Counted from the stretch's first letter, positions 27,208 through 36,788 are shown. The stretch is DNA of 64,000 nucleotides from Paenibacillus sp. SYP-B3998 (GCF_010820665.1 NZ_JAAIKC010000002.1:372001-436000), one strand, 5' to 3'. Notes: generated by a model from the sequence alone, not told the origin. Translations and numbers: made by a program.

Positions 27208-27832
27208 GTATGTGAATGAGATGAATGGAGTAAAGGCGGACGAAGAGCTTAAAAAAACGATTATTAGCCAAGTCATATCGAGAGCCGATGGTTCTCTAAC
27301 AGTTGCCCATAATCCTCGCAGTAAGGTTACGATATTTATTGTTACTAGCGTGATTATTTTCATCATTGCCATTGGAATTCCGCTAATTTACAATGGTGCT
27401 CAAGATAGTAGTGGTCTACCCAATTTATATAAAGGGTTGGTAGTTACTGCTTATGCGGCAGACGGTACTTCTGTAGCAGTAAGCCCCGATGTAGACTTCC
27501 CACTTGGTCAATACTCATTGATTATGAGTAGTATGCCGGGTTTTCCTTTAACAATTGCTTGTAAGGATGCAGACAATATTAGTTTGAGAACCTCAGAGGG
27601 AATGCTGTTGTTATGGAATCCTCCGGTTAATAAAGTGTTACCGATGGGGAAGGAAGCAAACGTTAAGTCAGGCACAACGATCTATTGGACTCCTTTGGTT
27701 GAAGGTGATCGTGCAGAAAAGGCTATTCTTGAGATAACCGCTTATAAAGATAAGAACAAACTCGGCAGCAGTTTGATCGAGATAAAAACGGAAGATCACA
27801 TCATGTATAAAGGTAAGTTAACCTATAAATGA
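27191..27832 (+). CDS. Probable membrane anti-sigma factor
   Basis: The 213-aa protein has about 45 cytoplasmic residues, one membrane helix (VTIFIVTSVIIFIIAIGIPL, about residues 46-65) and a roughly 145-aa extracellular domain. Position and topology identify it as the partner of the sigma factor it overlaps. No zinc-binding HxxxCxxC motif of the RsiW type is present, so it would belong to another class. The outside part (YKGLVVTAYAADGTSVAVSP and later strands) is beta-rich and unrecognised; it may sense an envelope signal. The function is inferred from context. Confidence 0.78.
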   Translation: MTIRTKYVNEMNGVKADEELKKTIISQVISRADGSLTVAHNPRSKVTIFIVTSVIIFIIAIGIPLIYNGAQDSSGLPNLYKGLVVTAYAADGTSVAVSPDVDFPLGQYSLIMSSMPGFPLTIACKDADNISLRTSEGMLLLWNPPVNKVLPMGKEANVKSGTTIYWTPLVEGDRAEKAILEITAYKDKNKLGSSLIEIKTEDHIMYKGKLTYK

Positions 27833-27973
27833 GGAATAAAACAAGTGAATTGTGAGGTGCAGTTGGATCACCTTGGTTCACCCGATCAAAATCTTTTACA
27901 AAATAAAGCGAAAAAGATTTGCTTTAGAGGGATCGAATTCATAACAACATTTTGCCAAAAATTCAAATAACAA

Positions 27974-28014
27974 AAAACCGAATAGGAAGCTGATTTCCAG
28001 CTTCCTATTCGGCC
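27974..28014 (-). terminator. Terminator of the gluconeogenesis cluster
   Basis: CCGAATAGGAAGCTG and CAGCTTCCTATTCGG form a perfect 15-bp stem (27978-28012), followed by six T on the minus strand. Confidence 0.9.
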
Positions 28015-28029
28015 TTCTCCGACGAATTT

Positions 28030-28995
28030 TTACGCACTCCCAAGTTGGTAATCATGCAGCTGATGTACACAATGAATGAAGCGAACCGTTTGCGTCTTTG
28101 CGCGCATCACCACAGAATGTGTTTCTGCACGGTTGCTGTACATAAACTTAACACCACTCAAGAAATCACCAGACGTTACGCCCGTTGCAGCGAAATAAAT
28201 ATCTGAATCGCCGATCAAATCCTGCATGAGAAGTACCTTTGATGGATCAGCAATCCCCATATCCATACAGCGTTGATGCTCTTGCTCGTTCTCAGGCAGC
28301 AGCCTGCCTTGAATCTCACCGCCCATACAGCGCAGCGCAGCAGCTGCCAGCACGCCCTCTGGAGCTCCTCCAGAGCCAACGTGCAGATCGATTCCCGTAT
28401 CAGGAAATGCGGTTGCCATTGCCCCAGCAACATCTCCATCACTCAATAAATGAATTTTGACGCCTAATCCGCGTAATAAAAGAATTTTGTCCGCGTGTCT
28501 TTTACGATCTAAGATGGAAATCGTTAATTCAGTAATATCCTTTTGAAGAAGCGCAGCCGCCTTCGCAATCGTACTCTCTAACGGGTCATCCAAGCTCAAC
28601 TTGCCAGCTAAACGTGGACCCACAGCCAGCTTCTCCATGTACATATCAGGAGCATGGAGGAGCTTCCCTTTTTCAGCAATGGCTACAACGGAAAGCGCGT
28701 TGTTTCTCCCACTAGCTACAATATCAGTGCCTTCTAAAGGATCAACGGCTACATCATATTCAGGACCGAATCCATTCCCGACTCGCTCTCCAATATAAAG
28801 CATCGGCGCTTCATCCATCTCGCCTTCGCCAATGACAACCGTACCTTGGAAGGGAATAGAGCTAAAAATGGAACGCATGGCTGAAGTTGCGGCTTCATCC
28901 GCACAATGTTTGTTCCCTTTGCCCGTCCAACGGGCGGATGCCAATGCGGCAGATTCGGTAACTCTTACAATGTCCAGAGACAAATCCATGTCCAT
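28030..28995 (-). CDS. glpX: Fructose-1,6-bisphosphatase class II
   Basis: This enzyme removes the 1-phosphate from fructose-1,6-bisphosphate, a committed step of gluconeogenesis. The class II protein (about 321 aa) carries GEGEMDEAPMLYIGERVG, DPLEGT (metal site, as YDVAVDPLEGTDIVASGRNN), ILDRKRH and GGAPEGVLAAAALRCMGG. ATG 28995 has AAAGGG about 11 bases upstream; GTG 29007 is the longer choice. It lies downstream of ppsR, ccpN and pckA on the same strand, which places two gluconeogenic enzymes and their regulator side by side. Confidence 0.95.
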   Translation of the reverse strand: MDMDLSLDIVRVTESAALASARWTGKGNKHCADEAATSAMRSIFSSIPFQGTVVIGEGEMDEAPMLYIGERVGNGFGPEYDVAVDPLEGTDIVASGRNNALSVVAIAEKGKLLHAPDMYMEKLAVGPRLAGKLSLDDPLESTIAKAAALLQKDITELTISILDRKRHADKILLLRGLGVKIHLLSDGDVAGAMATAFPDTGIDLHVGSGGAPEGVLAAAALRCMGGEIQGRLLPENEQEHQRCMDMGIADPSKVLLMQDLIGDSDIYFAATGVTSGDFLSGVKFMYSNRAETHSVVMRAKTQTVRFIHCVHQLHDYQLGSA

Positions 28996-29065
28996 ACATC
29001 CATTCACCCTTTCTATTTAGAAGTGTTGACACTTCGGTCAACGCTTTTGAATCCATCGTCACTGC

Positions 29066-29866
29066 TTACTGGTTGGCCAGTATCATACCAGCCGTCTCTT
29101 CAATCGCTTTCTCACTTACATCTAAGACCGTACATCCAAGCTCCCGATACAACGCTAGGGCAAATTCGATTTCTTCCTCTACTCGCTCCAGCGTCGCGTA
29201 TTTCGCACCGAAGGGCAGTCCAACCGCCTTCAACCTTTCGCTGCGAATTCTCACCAATTGTTCCGCGCTCATCGTCAGCCCCATAATTTTCTTCGGATCT
29301 AATTCATAGAGCACTGAAGGCGGCTTTACCTCAGGAACTAATGGATAATTCGCCACTTTGTACCCTTTATGCGCCAAATAGATGCTTAATGGCGTCTTCG
29401 ACGTTCGGGAAACCCCGAGCAAAACAATATGCGCTTGCCTCATCGCGGCAGGATCCTTACCATCATCGCTGTTAACTGTAAATTCAACCGCTTCTACACG
29501 CTCGAAATATTGTTCATCCATTTGATACAAAAGACCTGCTTTGCGCTTCGGTGAATCCTTGAATGTATCAATGAATGCTTGCATCATAGGCCCCATAATG
29601 TCGATCGCGTTGACGCCAAGTCGTACGGCTTCTTGCCGCATCATTTCTCTAAGCTCCGGTAAAACAAGTGTGTAGGCAACAAAGCCATTAACACGCGATG
29701 CTTCCTCCATCAACGTGCGGATTTCATCCTCGGTACGGATCGATCCGAACCGCTTTACTTGAACCGTACTTGCGTTAAATTGGCGTATCGTTGCCTGTAC
29801 AACCGTATTCGCCGTTTCCCCTACGGAATCCGAAACAACGAAAATCGTATGCATAGTCTCTCCCAC
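29066..29866 (-). CDS. ppsR: PPDK/PEP synthase regulatory kinase-phosphorylase, DUF299
   Basis: This bifunctional enzyme phosphorylates (ADP-dependent) and dephosphorylates (Pi-dependent) a catalytic-site threonine of pyruvate phosphate dikinase or PEP synthase, setting flux between pyruvate and PEP. The 266-aa protein has MHTIFVVSDSVGETANTVVQ at the start and the P-loop GVSRTSKTPLS (about residues 151-161). In B. subtilis the homologue YqfL lies directly after ccpN and affects CcpN activity; the same order is kept here with a 15-base gap. GTG 29866 is chosen because AGGAGG is 7 bases before it. Confidence 0.92.
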   Translation of the reverse strand: MGETMHTIFVVSDSVGETANTVVQATIRQFNASTVQVKRFGSIRTEDEIRTLMEEASRVNGFVAYTLVLPELREMMRQEAVRLGVNAIDIMGPMMQAFIDTFKDSPKRKAGLLYQMDEQYFERVEAVEFTVNSDDGKDPAAMRQAHIVLLGVSRTSKTPLSIYLAHKGYKVANYPLVPEVKPPSVLYELDPKKIMGLTMSAEQLVRIRSERLKAVGLPFGAKYATLERVEEEIEFALALYRELGCTVLDVSEKAIEETAGMILANQ

Positions 29867-29881
29867 TCGAACTCCTCCTGA

Positions 29882-30541
29882 TTAGTTCCCCATCGCTACG
29901 TCTAGCAGCAGTTTGGTCATCGTCGTTTTCGTAATTCTGCCGACCACTTCATTGTGATCCGGTCCCTCCAAAGACTTCATAACTGGAAGACTGTCGACTT
30001 GATGGAAAATCATTTTGCGAGCGGCCTCGAGCACGCTATCCTCTGGATACGCGGTGACAATATTTGGATGCCGAGTCATTACAAGTGAAATCGGCATTGA
30101 ATTCGCAGCCGCGTTACCAAGTGTTACTTTGAGTAAATCTTTACGAGAAACGATGCCAACCAGGCTGCCCGTTGAATTGACAATCATCAGAGTTCCTACA
30201 TTTTCAAGAAAAAGGGTGACAACTGCATCACTCACAGTGACGGTTTCCCGAAGGACAACTGGAATGCCCATCACATCTTTTACCTTCATCGCTTCAACGC
30301 TTGTAAATGGCGATTGTTCCTGCAGCACAGCAGTGCCCAGGAAATAACCGACCTTTGGTTTAGCATCCATATATCGAAGCATGACCAGCACCGCGAGGTC
30401 GGAACGAATGGTCGGGCGGCTAATGCCGAGTAATTCTGCTATGCGTTCGCCGGTAATCGGCGCATGTTTTTTTACGAGATCTATAATTTCCATCTGGCGG
30501 GATGTAAGCTCGATGATGTTTCCCTCCCTGAACAAATTCAT
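29882..30541 (-). CDS. ccpN: Transcriptional repressor CcpN
   Basis: CcpN represses gluconeogenic genes (gapB and pckA in B. subtilis) when glycolytic carbon is present. The 219-aa protein has an N-terminal winged helix (LTSRQMEIIDLVKKHAPITG, ERIAELLGISRPTIRSDLAV) and two CBS domains (about residues 85-140 and 150-210) for nucleotide sensing. Its neighbours are exactly the expected partners: pckA upstream and ppsR downstream. A 73-base gap after pckA leaves room for its own promoter. Confidence 0.94.
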   Translation of the reverse strand: MNLFREGNIIELTSRQMEIIDLVKKHAPITGERIAELLGISRPTIRSDLAVLVMLRYMDAKPKVGYFLGTAVLQEQSPFTSVEAMKVKDVMGIPVVLRETVTVSDAVVTLFLENVGTLMIVNSTGSLVGIVSRKDLLKVTLGNAAANSMPISLVMTRHPNIVTAYPEDSVLEAARKMIFHQVDSLPVMKSLEGPDHNEVVGRITKTTMTKLLLDVAMGN

Positions 30542-30614
30542 ATCATCCCTTTACATTTTTGCAAGAAAAATTATATAGGGAGCATACTCTATTGTAGCTG
30601 ATCAACAAGTCAAT

Positions 30615-32183
30615 TTAAACTTGCGGACCTGCAGCCACAATACTTGCATCGACATGACTAAATTTTTTGAAGTTGTTCACAAAACGCTGCGCTAAATCGC
30701 TCGCTTTCTTATCATAGAGCTCTTTATCCTGCCAAGTATTTCTTGGGACCAGGAGCTCGCTAGGTACCCCAGGCACATGATCCGGACAAAGCAAACCGAA
30801 GAATGGAATTGCTGAGAACGTCGCTTCCTCGATACTTCCATTAAGTGCAGCGGTAACCATTGCTCTGGTATAAGATAACCGCATACGCTCTCCAACCCCG
30901 TAAGAACCACCAAACCATCCTGTATTAATTAAATAAACATTTACTTGATGCTCGTCTATTTTCTTACCCAGCATCTCAGCATAAACGGTCGGTCGAAGCG
31001 GTAAGAAAGGCGACCCAAAGCAAGTCGAGAACGTTGCCTCTGGTTCAGTGACCCCTCGCTCTGTACCTGCTAGCTTGGACGTATAGCCAGACAAGAAATG
31101 ATACATCGCTTGCTCTTTTGTCAGCTTGGAGATTGGCGGCAGAACACCTGATGCATCCGCGGTCAAAAACATAATGACATTCGGATGTCCGGACACGCCT
31201 GGAATCATCGCTCCTTCGATATACTCAACAGGGTAAGCGGCGCGCGTATTTTCAGTTAATTGCGTATTCCCGTAATCCGCGACGCCATTCGTAGGATCCA
31301 GTACGACATTCTCCAAGACTGAACCAAATCGGATGGCCTCCCAGATCTGAGGCTCTTTCTCTTCAGAGAGCCCTGCACATTTTGCATAGCAGCCTCCCTC
31401 GAAATTGAACACGCCGTTGTCGGACCAGCCGTGCTCGTCATCCCCAATAAGGCGACGGTTCGGATCGGCAGACAACGTTGTTTTCCCAGTACCAGAGAGA
31501 CCGAAGAATAGCGCTACATCTCCATCTTCGCCAACGTTAGCCGAACAATGCATCGGAAGTACACCTTTTCCTGGTAAAATAAAATTTAGTACGCTAAAAA
31601 TAGATTTCTTCATTTCCCCAGCATATTCCGTACCGCCAATAAGCACAATTTTTTTCTCAAAAGAGAGACAGATAAATGTTTCGGATTTCGTGCCGTCTAC
31701 AGTGGGATCTGCTTTTAAACCTGGCAGGGCGATAACTGTAAACTCCGCTTTATGCGCCAGCAGCTCCTCATTGGTAGGACGAACAAAAAGCTGATGGGCA
31801 AACAAATTGTGCCAAGCATACTCATTGACAACCCGAATTGGTAATCGATATGCGGGATCGGCTCCAGCAAAACCGTCAAAGACAAACAGTTCTTTTTGCT
31901 TCATATAGCTTTGAGCTTTCTCATACAAGCGCTCAAACTGCTGCTCAGAGATCGGTTGGTTAACCTGACCCCAATCAATATCATCGATGACAGAAGATTC
32001 ACGAACAATGAATTTGTCTTTAGGAGAACGTCCCGTATATTTTCCTGTGTTCACCTGAAGCGCGCCAGAGGAGGCTAATGTTCCTTCCTTACGCTGAATG
32101 CTCATGCTCATTAACTGGGCAACCGACAAATTGTAATGAACAGCACTACCTCTTGTTTGCTCAACCTCTAACTTCATGCTCAT
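30615..32183 (-). CDS. pckA: Phosphoenolpyruvate carboxykinase (ATP)
   Basis: This enzyme converts oxaloacetate and ATP to PEP, CO2 and ADP, the entry step of gluconeogenesis. The protein (about 522 aa) has the PEPCK signature region [13 protein letters not shown] in [20 protein letters not shown] (P-loop) and [20 protein letters not shown] just after it. [17 protein letters not shown] lies further down. ATG 32183 follows GAGAGG at 9 bases, and ATG 32177 is nearly as good. It is next to its likely repressor ccpN, and a CcpN-like box lies about 100 bases upstream. Confidence 0.96.
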   Translation of the reverse strand: MSMKLEVEQTRGSAVHYNLSVAQLMSMSIQRKEGTLASSGALQVNTGKYTGRSPKDKFIVRESSVIDDIDWGQVNQPISEQQFERLYEKAQSYMKQKELFVFDGFAGADPAYRLPIRVVNEYAWHNLFAHQLFVRPTNEELLAHKAEFTVIALPGLKADPTVDGTKSETFICLSFEKKIVLIGGTEYAGEMKKSIFSVLNFILPGKGVLPMHCSANVGEDGDVALFFGLSGTGKTTLSADPNRRLIGDDEHGWSDNGVFNFEGGCYAKCAGLSEEKEPQIWEAIRFGSVLENVVLDPTNGVADYGNTQLTENTRAAYPVEYIEGAMIPGVSGHPNVIMFLTADASGVLPPISKLTKEQAMYHFLSGYTSKLAGTERGVTEPEATFSTCFGSPFLPLRPTVYAEMLGKKIDEHQVNVYLINTGWFGGSYGVGERMRLSYTRAMVTAALNGSIEEATFSAIPFFGLLCPDHVPGVPSELLVPRNTWQDKELYDKKASDLAQRFVNNFKKFSHVDASIVAAGPQV

Positions 32184-32283
32184 GCTCCCATTCCTCTCAT
32201 CGATCATTTTATGTTAGTCATATAGTGTGTACTATTTATTATATATTGTATATTATACAACGAATAAATCAACAAAAAAATTG

Positions 32284-32294
32284 TTTATAGCACA
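32284..32294 (-). promoter_or_regulatory. Possible CcpN box upstream of pckA
   Basis: The minus strand reads TGTGCTATAAA, matching the CcpN consensus as I recall it (TRTGHYATAYW) at 10 of 11 positions. It lies before a candidate promoter (TTGTTG, 17 bases, TATACA). Confidence 0.35.
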
Positions 32295-32357
32295 TAAATA
32301 ATTATTTATCACCCTTATTGTGAAGATTATGACACATTTAATTTCTCTTTAATCAAA

Positions 32358-32390
32358 TGAAAACCCCCTTGCAGTTCAAGGGGGTTTTGT
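32358..32390. terminator. Bidirectional terminator
   Basis: AAAACCCCCTTG and CAAGGGGGTTTT form a perfect 12-bp stem around CAGTT, with flanking T/A tracts. It ends the chromate transporter operon. Confidence 0.85.
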
Positions 32391-32411
32391 TGAATTATTC
32401 GTGCCTTTCCA

Positions 32412-32948
32412 TCAATTAAAAAATACGATGCCCATCATACCTGCTAAAGCAATGACAACGAAAGGATGCAGCTTGTACTTTACAATCCCCACAACGACAC
32501 CGATCGTGATCGCCAGCATCCCTGCTTGATGCCACGAAATGAGAGGTTTATCCCCCACAGACCATCCAAAGCGAATGGCCGCGAAAACAATAAAACCAGT
32601 TACAACAGGACGAAGGCCATAGAACGACGATTTAAACCACTTATTGTTGTGCCATTTATACAAAAATGCCGCAAGGATAATAATAAGAATAAGTGAAGGT
32701 ACAACCATGCCGAGAGTAGCCGCGATTGCGCCTGGTACTCCTGCGATCCCAAAACCAATTAATGTCGCGCAATTCGTTGCTATCGGGCCTGGACCTGTAC
32801 CTGCTAAAGTAACAGCGTGGTTAAACGCTTCAGGCTGGAGCCATTGATGCCGCTCTACTTCATGCTGTATGACGGGAATCATGGCGTATCCCCCGCCAAA
32901 CGAAATAAATCCAATTTTTAAAAATGTAATAAACAAACTCCAAAGCAT
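32412..32948 (-). CDS. Chromate transporter, short-chain subunit (second gene)
   Basis: The 178-aa membrane protein has about six helices. It is a single-domain CHR protein with the signature ISFGGGYAMIPVIQHEVERH and the AGTGPGPIATNCATLIGFGI loop. Two such short proteins make one transporter that expels chromate or moves similar oxyanions; B. subtilis YwrA/YwrB is a known example. GGAAGGAG lies 8 bases before ATG 32948. It starts 16 bases after its partner. Confidence 0.9.
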   Translation of the reverse strand: MLWSLFITFLKIGFISFGGGYAMIPVIQHEVERHQWLQPEAFNHAVTLAGTGPGPIATNCATLIGFGIAGVPGAIAATLGMVVPSLILIIILAAFLYKWHNNKWFKSSFYGLRPVVTGFIVFAAIRFGWSVGDKPLISWHQAGMLAITIGVVVGIVKYKLHPFVVIALAGMMGIVFFN

Positions 32949-32964
32949 AGCAGCAGCTCCTTCC

Positions 32965-33603
32965 TTAGATACCATCCGCAATAAAATAATCGGCGTATTT
33001 ATAGGAAATTGCTGTCTTTGCCTTTTCCTTATGGAGCGGACTTCTCATCCCCCATCTATCCTTCAGATATACCACAATCAAACCGAGGAATAACCCCATA
33101 ATAATAACCAAAATCGGGTGTATAGGTACAAACAATAAAACAATGACGGTACCAATCGCGGCGATCAATGTCATTTTGTCTGTAATTGAAGACTTCGCCA
33201 TTTTGTAGCCTGCCGCGATAATAAGTCCGACGATGGCGGCGTGAATGCCCTCCAAAGTAGCTTGCATTTTCGGATAATGCTCTACGAATGAATAGAGTAC
33301 GCTTAACATGAGTACGATAAGGAAGGTTGGAAGCGTTATGCCGATGACGGCTACAATCGCTCCTACTATTCCAGCTATGTGATAACCGACTAACGCCGAT
33401 GCATTCACGCCAATCCCGCCCGGTGCCGCCCCAGCTATGGAAAGCAGCTCCGACATCTCTTCATCGTTCATCCAATCTTTTTTCTCGACAACTTCTCTTT
33501 CGATTGCGGGAATCATGGCGTAGCCGCCGCCGAACGTGACAGGACTAATTCGTAGAAACACCCAGAAAATATCACAGAGTTTTTTAAGATTTGTAATTTG
33601 CAT
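32965..33603 (-). CDS. Chromate transporter, short-chain subunit (first gene)
   Basis: The 212-aa partner carries the other version of the CHR signature, VTFGGGYAMIPAIEREVVEK and GAAPGGIGVNASALVGYHIA. The two halves face opposite ways in the membrane in characterised pairs. GAGGAGG lies 9 bases before ATG 33603. The extra charged tail (GMRSPLHKEKAKTAISYKYA) is cytoplasmic. True substrate specificity (chromate versus sulfate-like ions) is not evident. Confidence 0.9.
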   Translation of the reverse strand: MQITNLKKLCDIFWVFLRISPVTFGGGYAMIPAIEREVVEKKDWMNDEEMSELLSIAGAAPGGIGVNASALVGYHIAGIVGAIVAVIGITLPTFLIVLMLSVLYSFVEHYPKMQATLEGIHAAIVGLIIAAGYKMAKSSITDKMTLIAAIGTVIVLLFVPIHPILVIIMGLFLGLIVVYLKDRWGMRSPLHKEKAKTAISYKYADYFIADGI

Positions 33604-34021
33604 GATGGTTGACCTCCTCTGCACTTAATTTTATTTTGAACTAAAGAAACGAAAATGTCCAATCAATAAAATTAATTATTTCATAAATTTCTCCTTATAT
33701 CCGAGGTTGAATGACCAGTTCAATACCTAGAATCCCGATGAGTTCTATCAGTTTAGATCATTTTGGTTACAAGTTCGGCTTGTGATGTTATCATGTGCTT
33801 TTTCTCGCGAATATGGACACTATCCCCTTTACTCAGAGAACCAGTCGCTTAGCAAGCAATAAACAAAAACCAACACAGAACACACATAAAGACACAGAGG
33901 CTCAGGGATGAGAGCGAGATGCTCCTCTTCCTTCTATTAGCGCACACAGAGACGAAAAAGAGACGAGAGACGAAAAAAAGAACCCGCAATATCTGCTTGC
34001 GGATTCTTTTTAGACATTTAT
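33604..34021. other. Intergenic region with terminator at its right end
   Basis: No gene was found. A hairpin at about 33975-34011 (AAAAAGAACCCGCAA with TTGCGGATTCTTTTT) terminates the minus-strand ssu operon. Purine-rich imperfect repeats GAGACGAAAAAGAGACGAGA lie just left of it. The remainder is the chromate operon leader. Confidence 0.65.
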
Positions 34022-34942
34022 TTATTTGAGCTCAAAGGTCATTAAATCTCTTGCCATCGTAATTCGTCCCGAGTAAATGTTCTGCATCCCTTCCATATAG
34101 TCAGCCTCTGCTTCCGTGTTAGCAGCTGGAGCAGGAATATGGTGGGTGAGAACGAGATGAGCGACTCCCGCTTCACGGGCGATCTCAGCAACCTCCCATG
34201 TTGTTGAATGGTATTTGGCTGGATTCGATAAGCCGATAGTCTGCTCGGGGAATTTGGCTATAAGTGCGTCCAGCCAGATTTTGTTATATGATTCATGAAT
34301 AAGTAAATCAATGCCCCTGCTGTGTGAAACCATGTTCTCGACAGGAATCGTATCGCCAGAGATAACAACAGACTTCCCCTTATATTCAAACTTATAGGCA
34401 ATAGCTGGATATACGGGTCGATGATCGACTTCAAAAGCGGTAATTTTAAGTCCATCTTGTTCATAAACGACGCCTTCATTGTTCTCGAAATAATGAATAT
34501 CCGCCCCTTCTCCTGTCGAGAAGTTATAATGAACCCTTAGATTCGCATCGAAATCGAAAGACTCTCTCATTTTACCAATAATCGCCTTCGTCGTCGTTGG
34601 TCCATACACGTTCATCGGGCCTTTTCGCCCCTCAAATACACGCTCGGCAGTTACATGTGTACGCCAGCTCGTTATGAACACATCAAAAAATCCAGAGTTA
34701 TGATCACTATGATGATGCGTAAACAAAACGTCAGATATACGTTGGGGCATAATGCCTGCTTTGATCAATTGATCCACTGTCGCCCCCCCGCAATCGACCA
34801 GAAAAGTTTTATCTCCCGCAAGAACGGCAACGCCTGCCTTGGCTCTTCCATAAAAGGCGCGAGGCGTACCTGTCCCTAGAATGACTATTTTTAAATACTC
34901 ATGAATATCTGGCAATACATTCTCTTGTCGCTGTATTTGCAA
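34022..34942 (-). CDS. MBL-fold hydrolase, RNase Z/arylsulfatase-like
   Basis: The 306-aa metallo-beta-lactamase-fold protein has the zinc motif THHHSDHNSGFFDVF (about residues 75-89), VVISGDTIP, EVDHRPVYPA and a final LTHHIPAP. This arrangement fits the tRNase Z-like group, which also contains the AtsA-type arylsulfatases. It is the last gene of an operon with an SsuABC-type importer, 21 bases after ssuA, so a sulfate-ester or sulfonate-related role is more likely than tRNA processing. No signal peptide is present, so it acts after import. Substrate assignment is inference. Confidence 0.82.
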   Translation of the reverse strand: MQIQRQENVLPDIHEYLKIVILGTGTPRAFYGRAKAGVAVLAGDKTFLVDCGGATVDQLIKAGIMPQRISDVLFTHHHSDHNSGFFDVFITSWRTHVTAERVFEGRKGPMNVYGPTTTKAIIGKMRESFDFDANLRVHYNFSTGEGADIHYFENNEGVVYEQDGLKITAFEVDHRPVYPAIAYKFEYKGKSVVISGDTIPVENMVSHSRGIDLLIHESYNKIWLDALIAKFPEQTIGLSNPAKYHSTTWEVAEIAREAGVAHLVLTHHIPAPAANTEAEADYMEGMQNIYSGRITMARDLMTFELK

Positions 34943-34963
34943 GTGATTGACCTCCCAAGACGA

Positions 34964-35989
34964 TTACTTTTCTTTGTTGACCTCATTCAGAAGAGACAAG
35001 TCAAGAAATTTGCTGAAGTCCAATTCTTCCGCTTTAACCCCTTTTATGTACCCCGCGTCGAAGGATGCTTTGGCCTGTTCATTTATATCCTCGAGCGCAA
35101 TATCTTCGGTTAATTTCAAATGATCGATAGCGGCTTTGATAAGCGCAGGTTCCATGCCTTTTCCAGTTAGCTGTTTGAGCTCATCGCTAATCAATTCATA
35201 GGCTTTCGTAGGATTTTGCCCAATAAAATCAATGCCTTGCTTGTTAGCCTTAATGGCTTTTTTGACCAGATCGCGGTGTTCACTAATAAACTTATCGCTT
35301 GCAACTAGAATAGTCAGGGGGTAGTTCCCGTTCTTGGGAGGAATCTTATTCCAGTCTACCAAAATCTCTGCTGTTCCTTCTTGAATCATTTGAGTGCCCC
35401 AAGGCTCCGGTGTTAAGGTTGCGTCCACTTCTTTTTGGCGCATGGCGACTAAGGTGTCAGCAGGCGCTCTCGTAACAATTTGCACGCCAGTAGCATCGTT
35501 AGTAATTTTCAATCCTTCTTGCTTGAGAAGCAGGCGCAGAGAAAGATCAGGCGTGCCGCCTTTGGCTGGTACTGCTACCGTTTTGCCCACTAAATCCTTC
35601 ACTTCATGAATACCTGCGTCTTTACGTGTCACTAACACGGCTCCACCATGATTAGCGCCAGAAATGACTCTGATGTTTTTACTTTTCAGATACTGATTAA
35701 TAACTGGACCCGGGCCCACGTACCCCAGATCAATCTGGTTGGTGGCAATCGCTGTTGCGAAGTCTGCTCCATTATCAAATGCCGTCACTTCAATTTTCAC
35801 CTGTTTGCCAAAACCCTGTTGAAAATAGTTGTTATGCAGCGCTATAAACCCAGGGGCATGTGTCACATTTTTCAAAATGCCTATTTTGACAGTCGTACTC
35901 ACTGCCGGGGCTGCTGCTTCCTTACTGCACGCAGCTAATATCAGGGGCAGTATAACTACCAAACTCATCAGCCAAGCTAATTTTTTCAT
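34964..35989 (-). CDS. SsuA/TauA-like substrate-binding lipoprotein
   Basis: The 341-aa binding lipoprotein has a lipobox (LILAAC, Cys21) and the NMT1/SsuA-type fold: KIGILKNVTHAPGFIALHNN, TNQIDLGYVGPGPVINQYL and VPAKGGTPDLSLRLLLKQEG. It belongs with sulfonate/taurine/nitrate binding proteins. It follows the permease gene by 43 bases and precedes the MBL-fold gene. The exact ligand (alkane- or aryl-sulfonate, sulfate ester) is unknown. Confidence 0.88.
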   Translation of the reverse strand: MKKLAWLMSLVVILPLILAACSKEAAAPAVSTTVKIGILKNVTHAPGFIALHNNYFQQGFGKQVKIEVTAFDNGADFATAIATNQIDLGYVGPGPVINQYLKSKNIRVISGANHGGAVLVTRKDAGIHEVKDLVGKTVAVPAKGGTPDLSLRLLLKQEGLKITNDATGVQIVTRAPADTLVAMRQKEVDATLTPEPWGTQMIQEGTAEILVDWNKIPPKNGNYPLTILVASDKFISEHRDLVKKAIKANKQGIDFIGQNPTKAYELISDELKQLTGKGMEPALIKAAIDHLKLTEDIALEDINEQAKASFDAGYIKGVKAEELDFSKFLDLSLLNEVNKEK

Positions 35990-36032
35990 GAAAAATCCCC
36001 CTTATCTTTGCATGTACCTCCAACTACTAGCA

Positions 36033-36788
36033 TTAATTCTTTAGCTGAAAACGAAGCACAATCCGATCCTCTAGCCGCTTGAAGCAAAAATGATCCGAAA
36101 TTGTACCGATCACCGCGATGATGATCACAATACATAGGATTGTTGCGGTATCCCCAAGTCCACGCCCATCCTGAAGCATTTGACCTAATCCGATGCCTTT
36201 GGCAATCAGTTCCCCAGCAACTAGGGCTCGCCAGGCGAATGCCCATGCAACACGAATACCTGTGATCCAATGCGGAAACGCTGCGGGCAGCAAAACTTGA
36301 AAAAACATGCGGTACCCATTCCCTGTTCCTAACATGCGTGCGGCTCTTAAATGAATCGCCGATATGTTCAGAATGCCTGTGCGACTAGCCATGGACATCG
36401 TCCACGTGGCTCCGATCGTTGTGATGAAAATAACCGAGGTGTCGGTGAGCCCAAACCAAATGATTGCAAATGGCAGCCAAGCAATACTTGGAACCGTCTG
36501 AAGCGCAACCACCAAGAAGCCTAATGTCTCGTCCACATAGCGATAGCGAGCAAACAGAAATCCGAGCATAGTTCCAAGCCCTATAGAGATGATAAATGAA
36601 AGGAGCAATCGCTGAAGACTTGCAAACGTTGCTCCGAGAAGATGTCCCTGCGTGAAGCCATCATAAAAAGCTTGAAACGTCTGCAGCGGTGACGGAAATT
36701 TCCAACCCCACTGAAATATCCTATATCCCAACTCCCACGCTATCAGCAGGAGAATTAGAAATAGCATTCTTCTTAATGCTGTACTCAT
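36033..36788 (-). CDS. SsuC/TauC-like ABC permease
   Basis: The 251-aa membrane protein has about six helices. The EAA-like loop reads LRAARMLGTGNGYRMFFQVL (about residues 150-169) and PAAFPHWITGIRVAWAFAW follows. The last part, LVAGELIAKGIGLGQMLQDG, is typical of SsuC/TauC. GAGGAG lies 7 bases before ATG 36788. The start lies 68 bases inside the end of the ATPase gene, an unusually long overlap. Confidence 0.9.
   Translation of the reverse strand: MSTALRRMLFLILLLIAWELGYRIFQWGWKFPSPLQTFQAFYDGFTQGHLLGATFASLQRLLLSFIISIGLGTMLGFLFARYRYVDETLGFLVVALQTVPSIAWLPFAIIWFGLTDTSVIFITTIGATWTMSMASRTGILNISAIHLRAARMLGTGNGYRMFFQVLLPAAFPHWITGIRVAWAFAWRALVAGELIAKGIGLGQMLQDGRGLGDTATILCIVIIIAVIGTISDHFCFKRLEDRIVLRFQLKN

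Noticed and set aside
33890..33975. Purine-rich GAGACGAAAAAGAGACGAGA repeats as a CRISPR-like or direct-repeat array
   Set aside because: Only two short imperfect units, with no spacers and no cas genes.
34022..34942. Assignment of the MBL-fold gene as housekeeping RNase Z
   Set aside because: Operon context with an SsuABC-type importer favours a metabolic hydrolase, although the fold alone does not decide.
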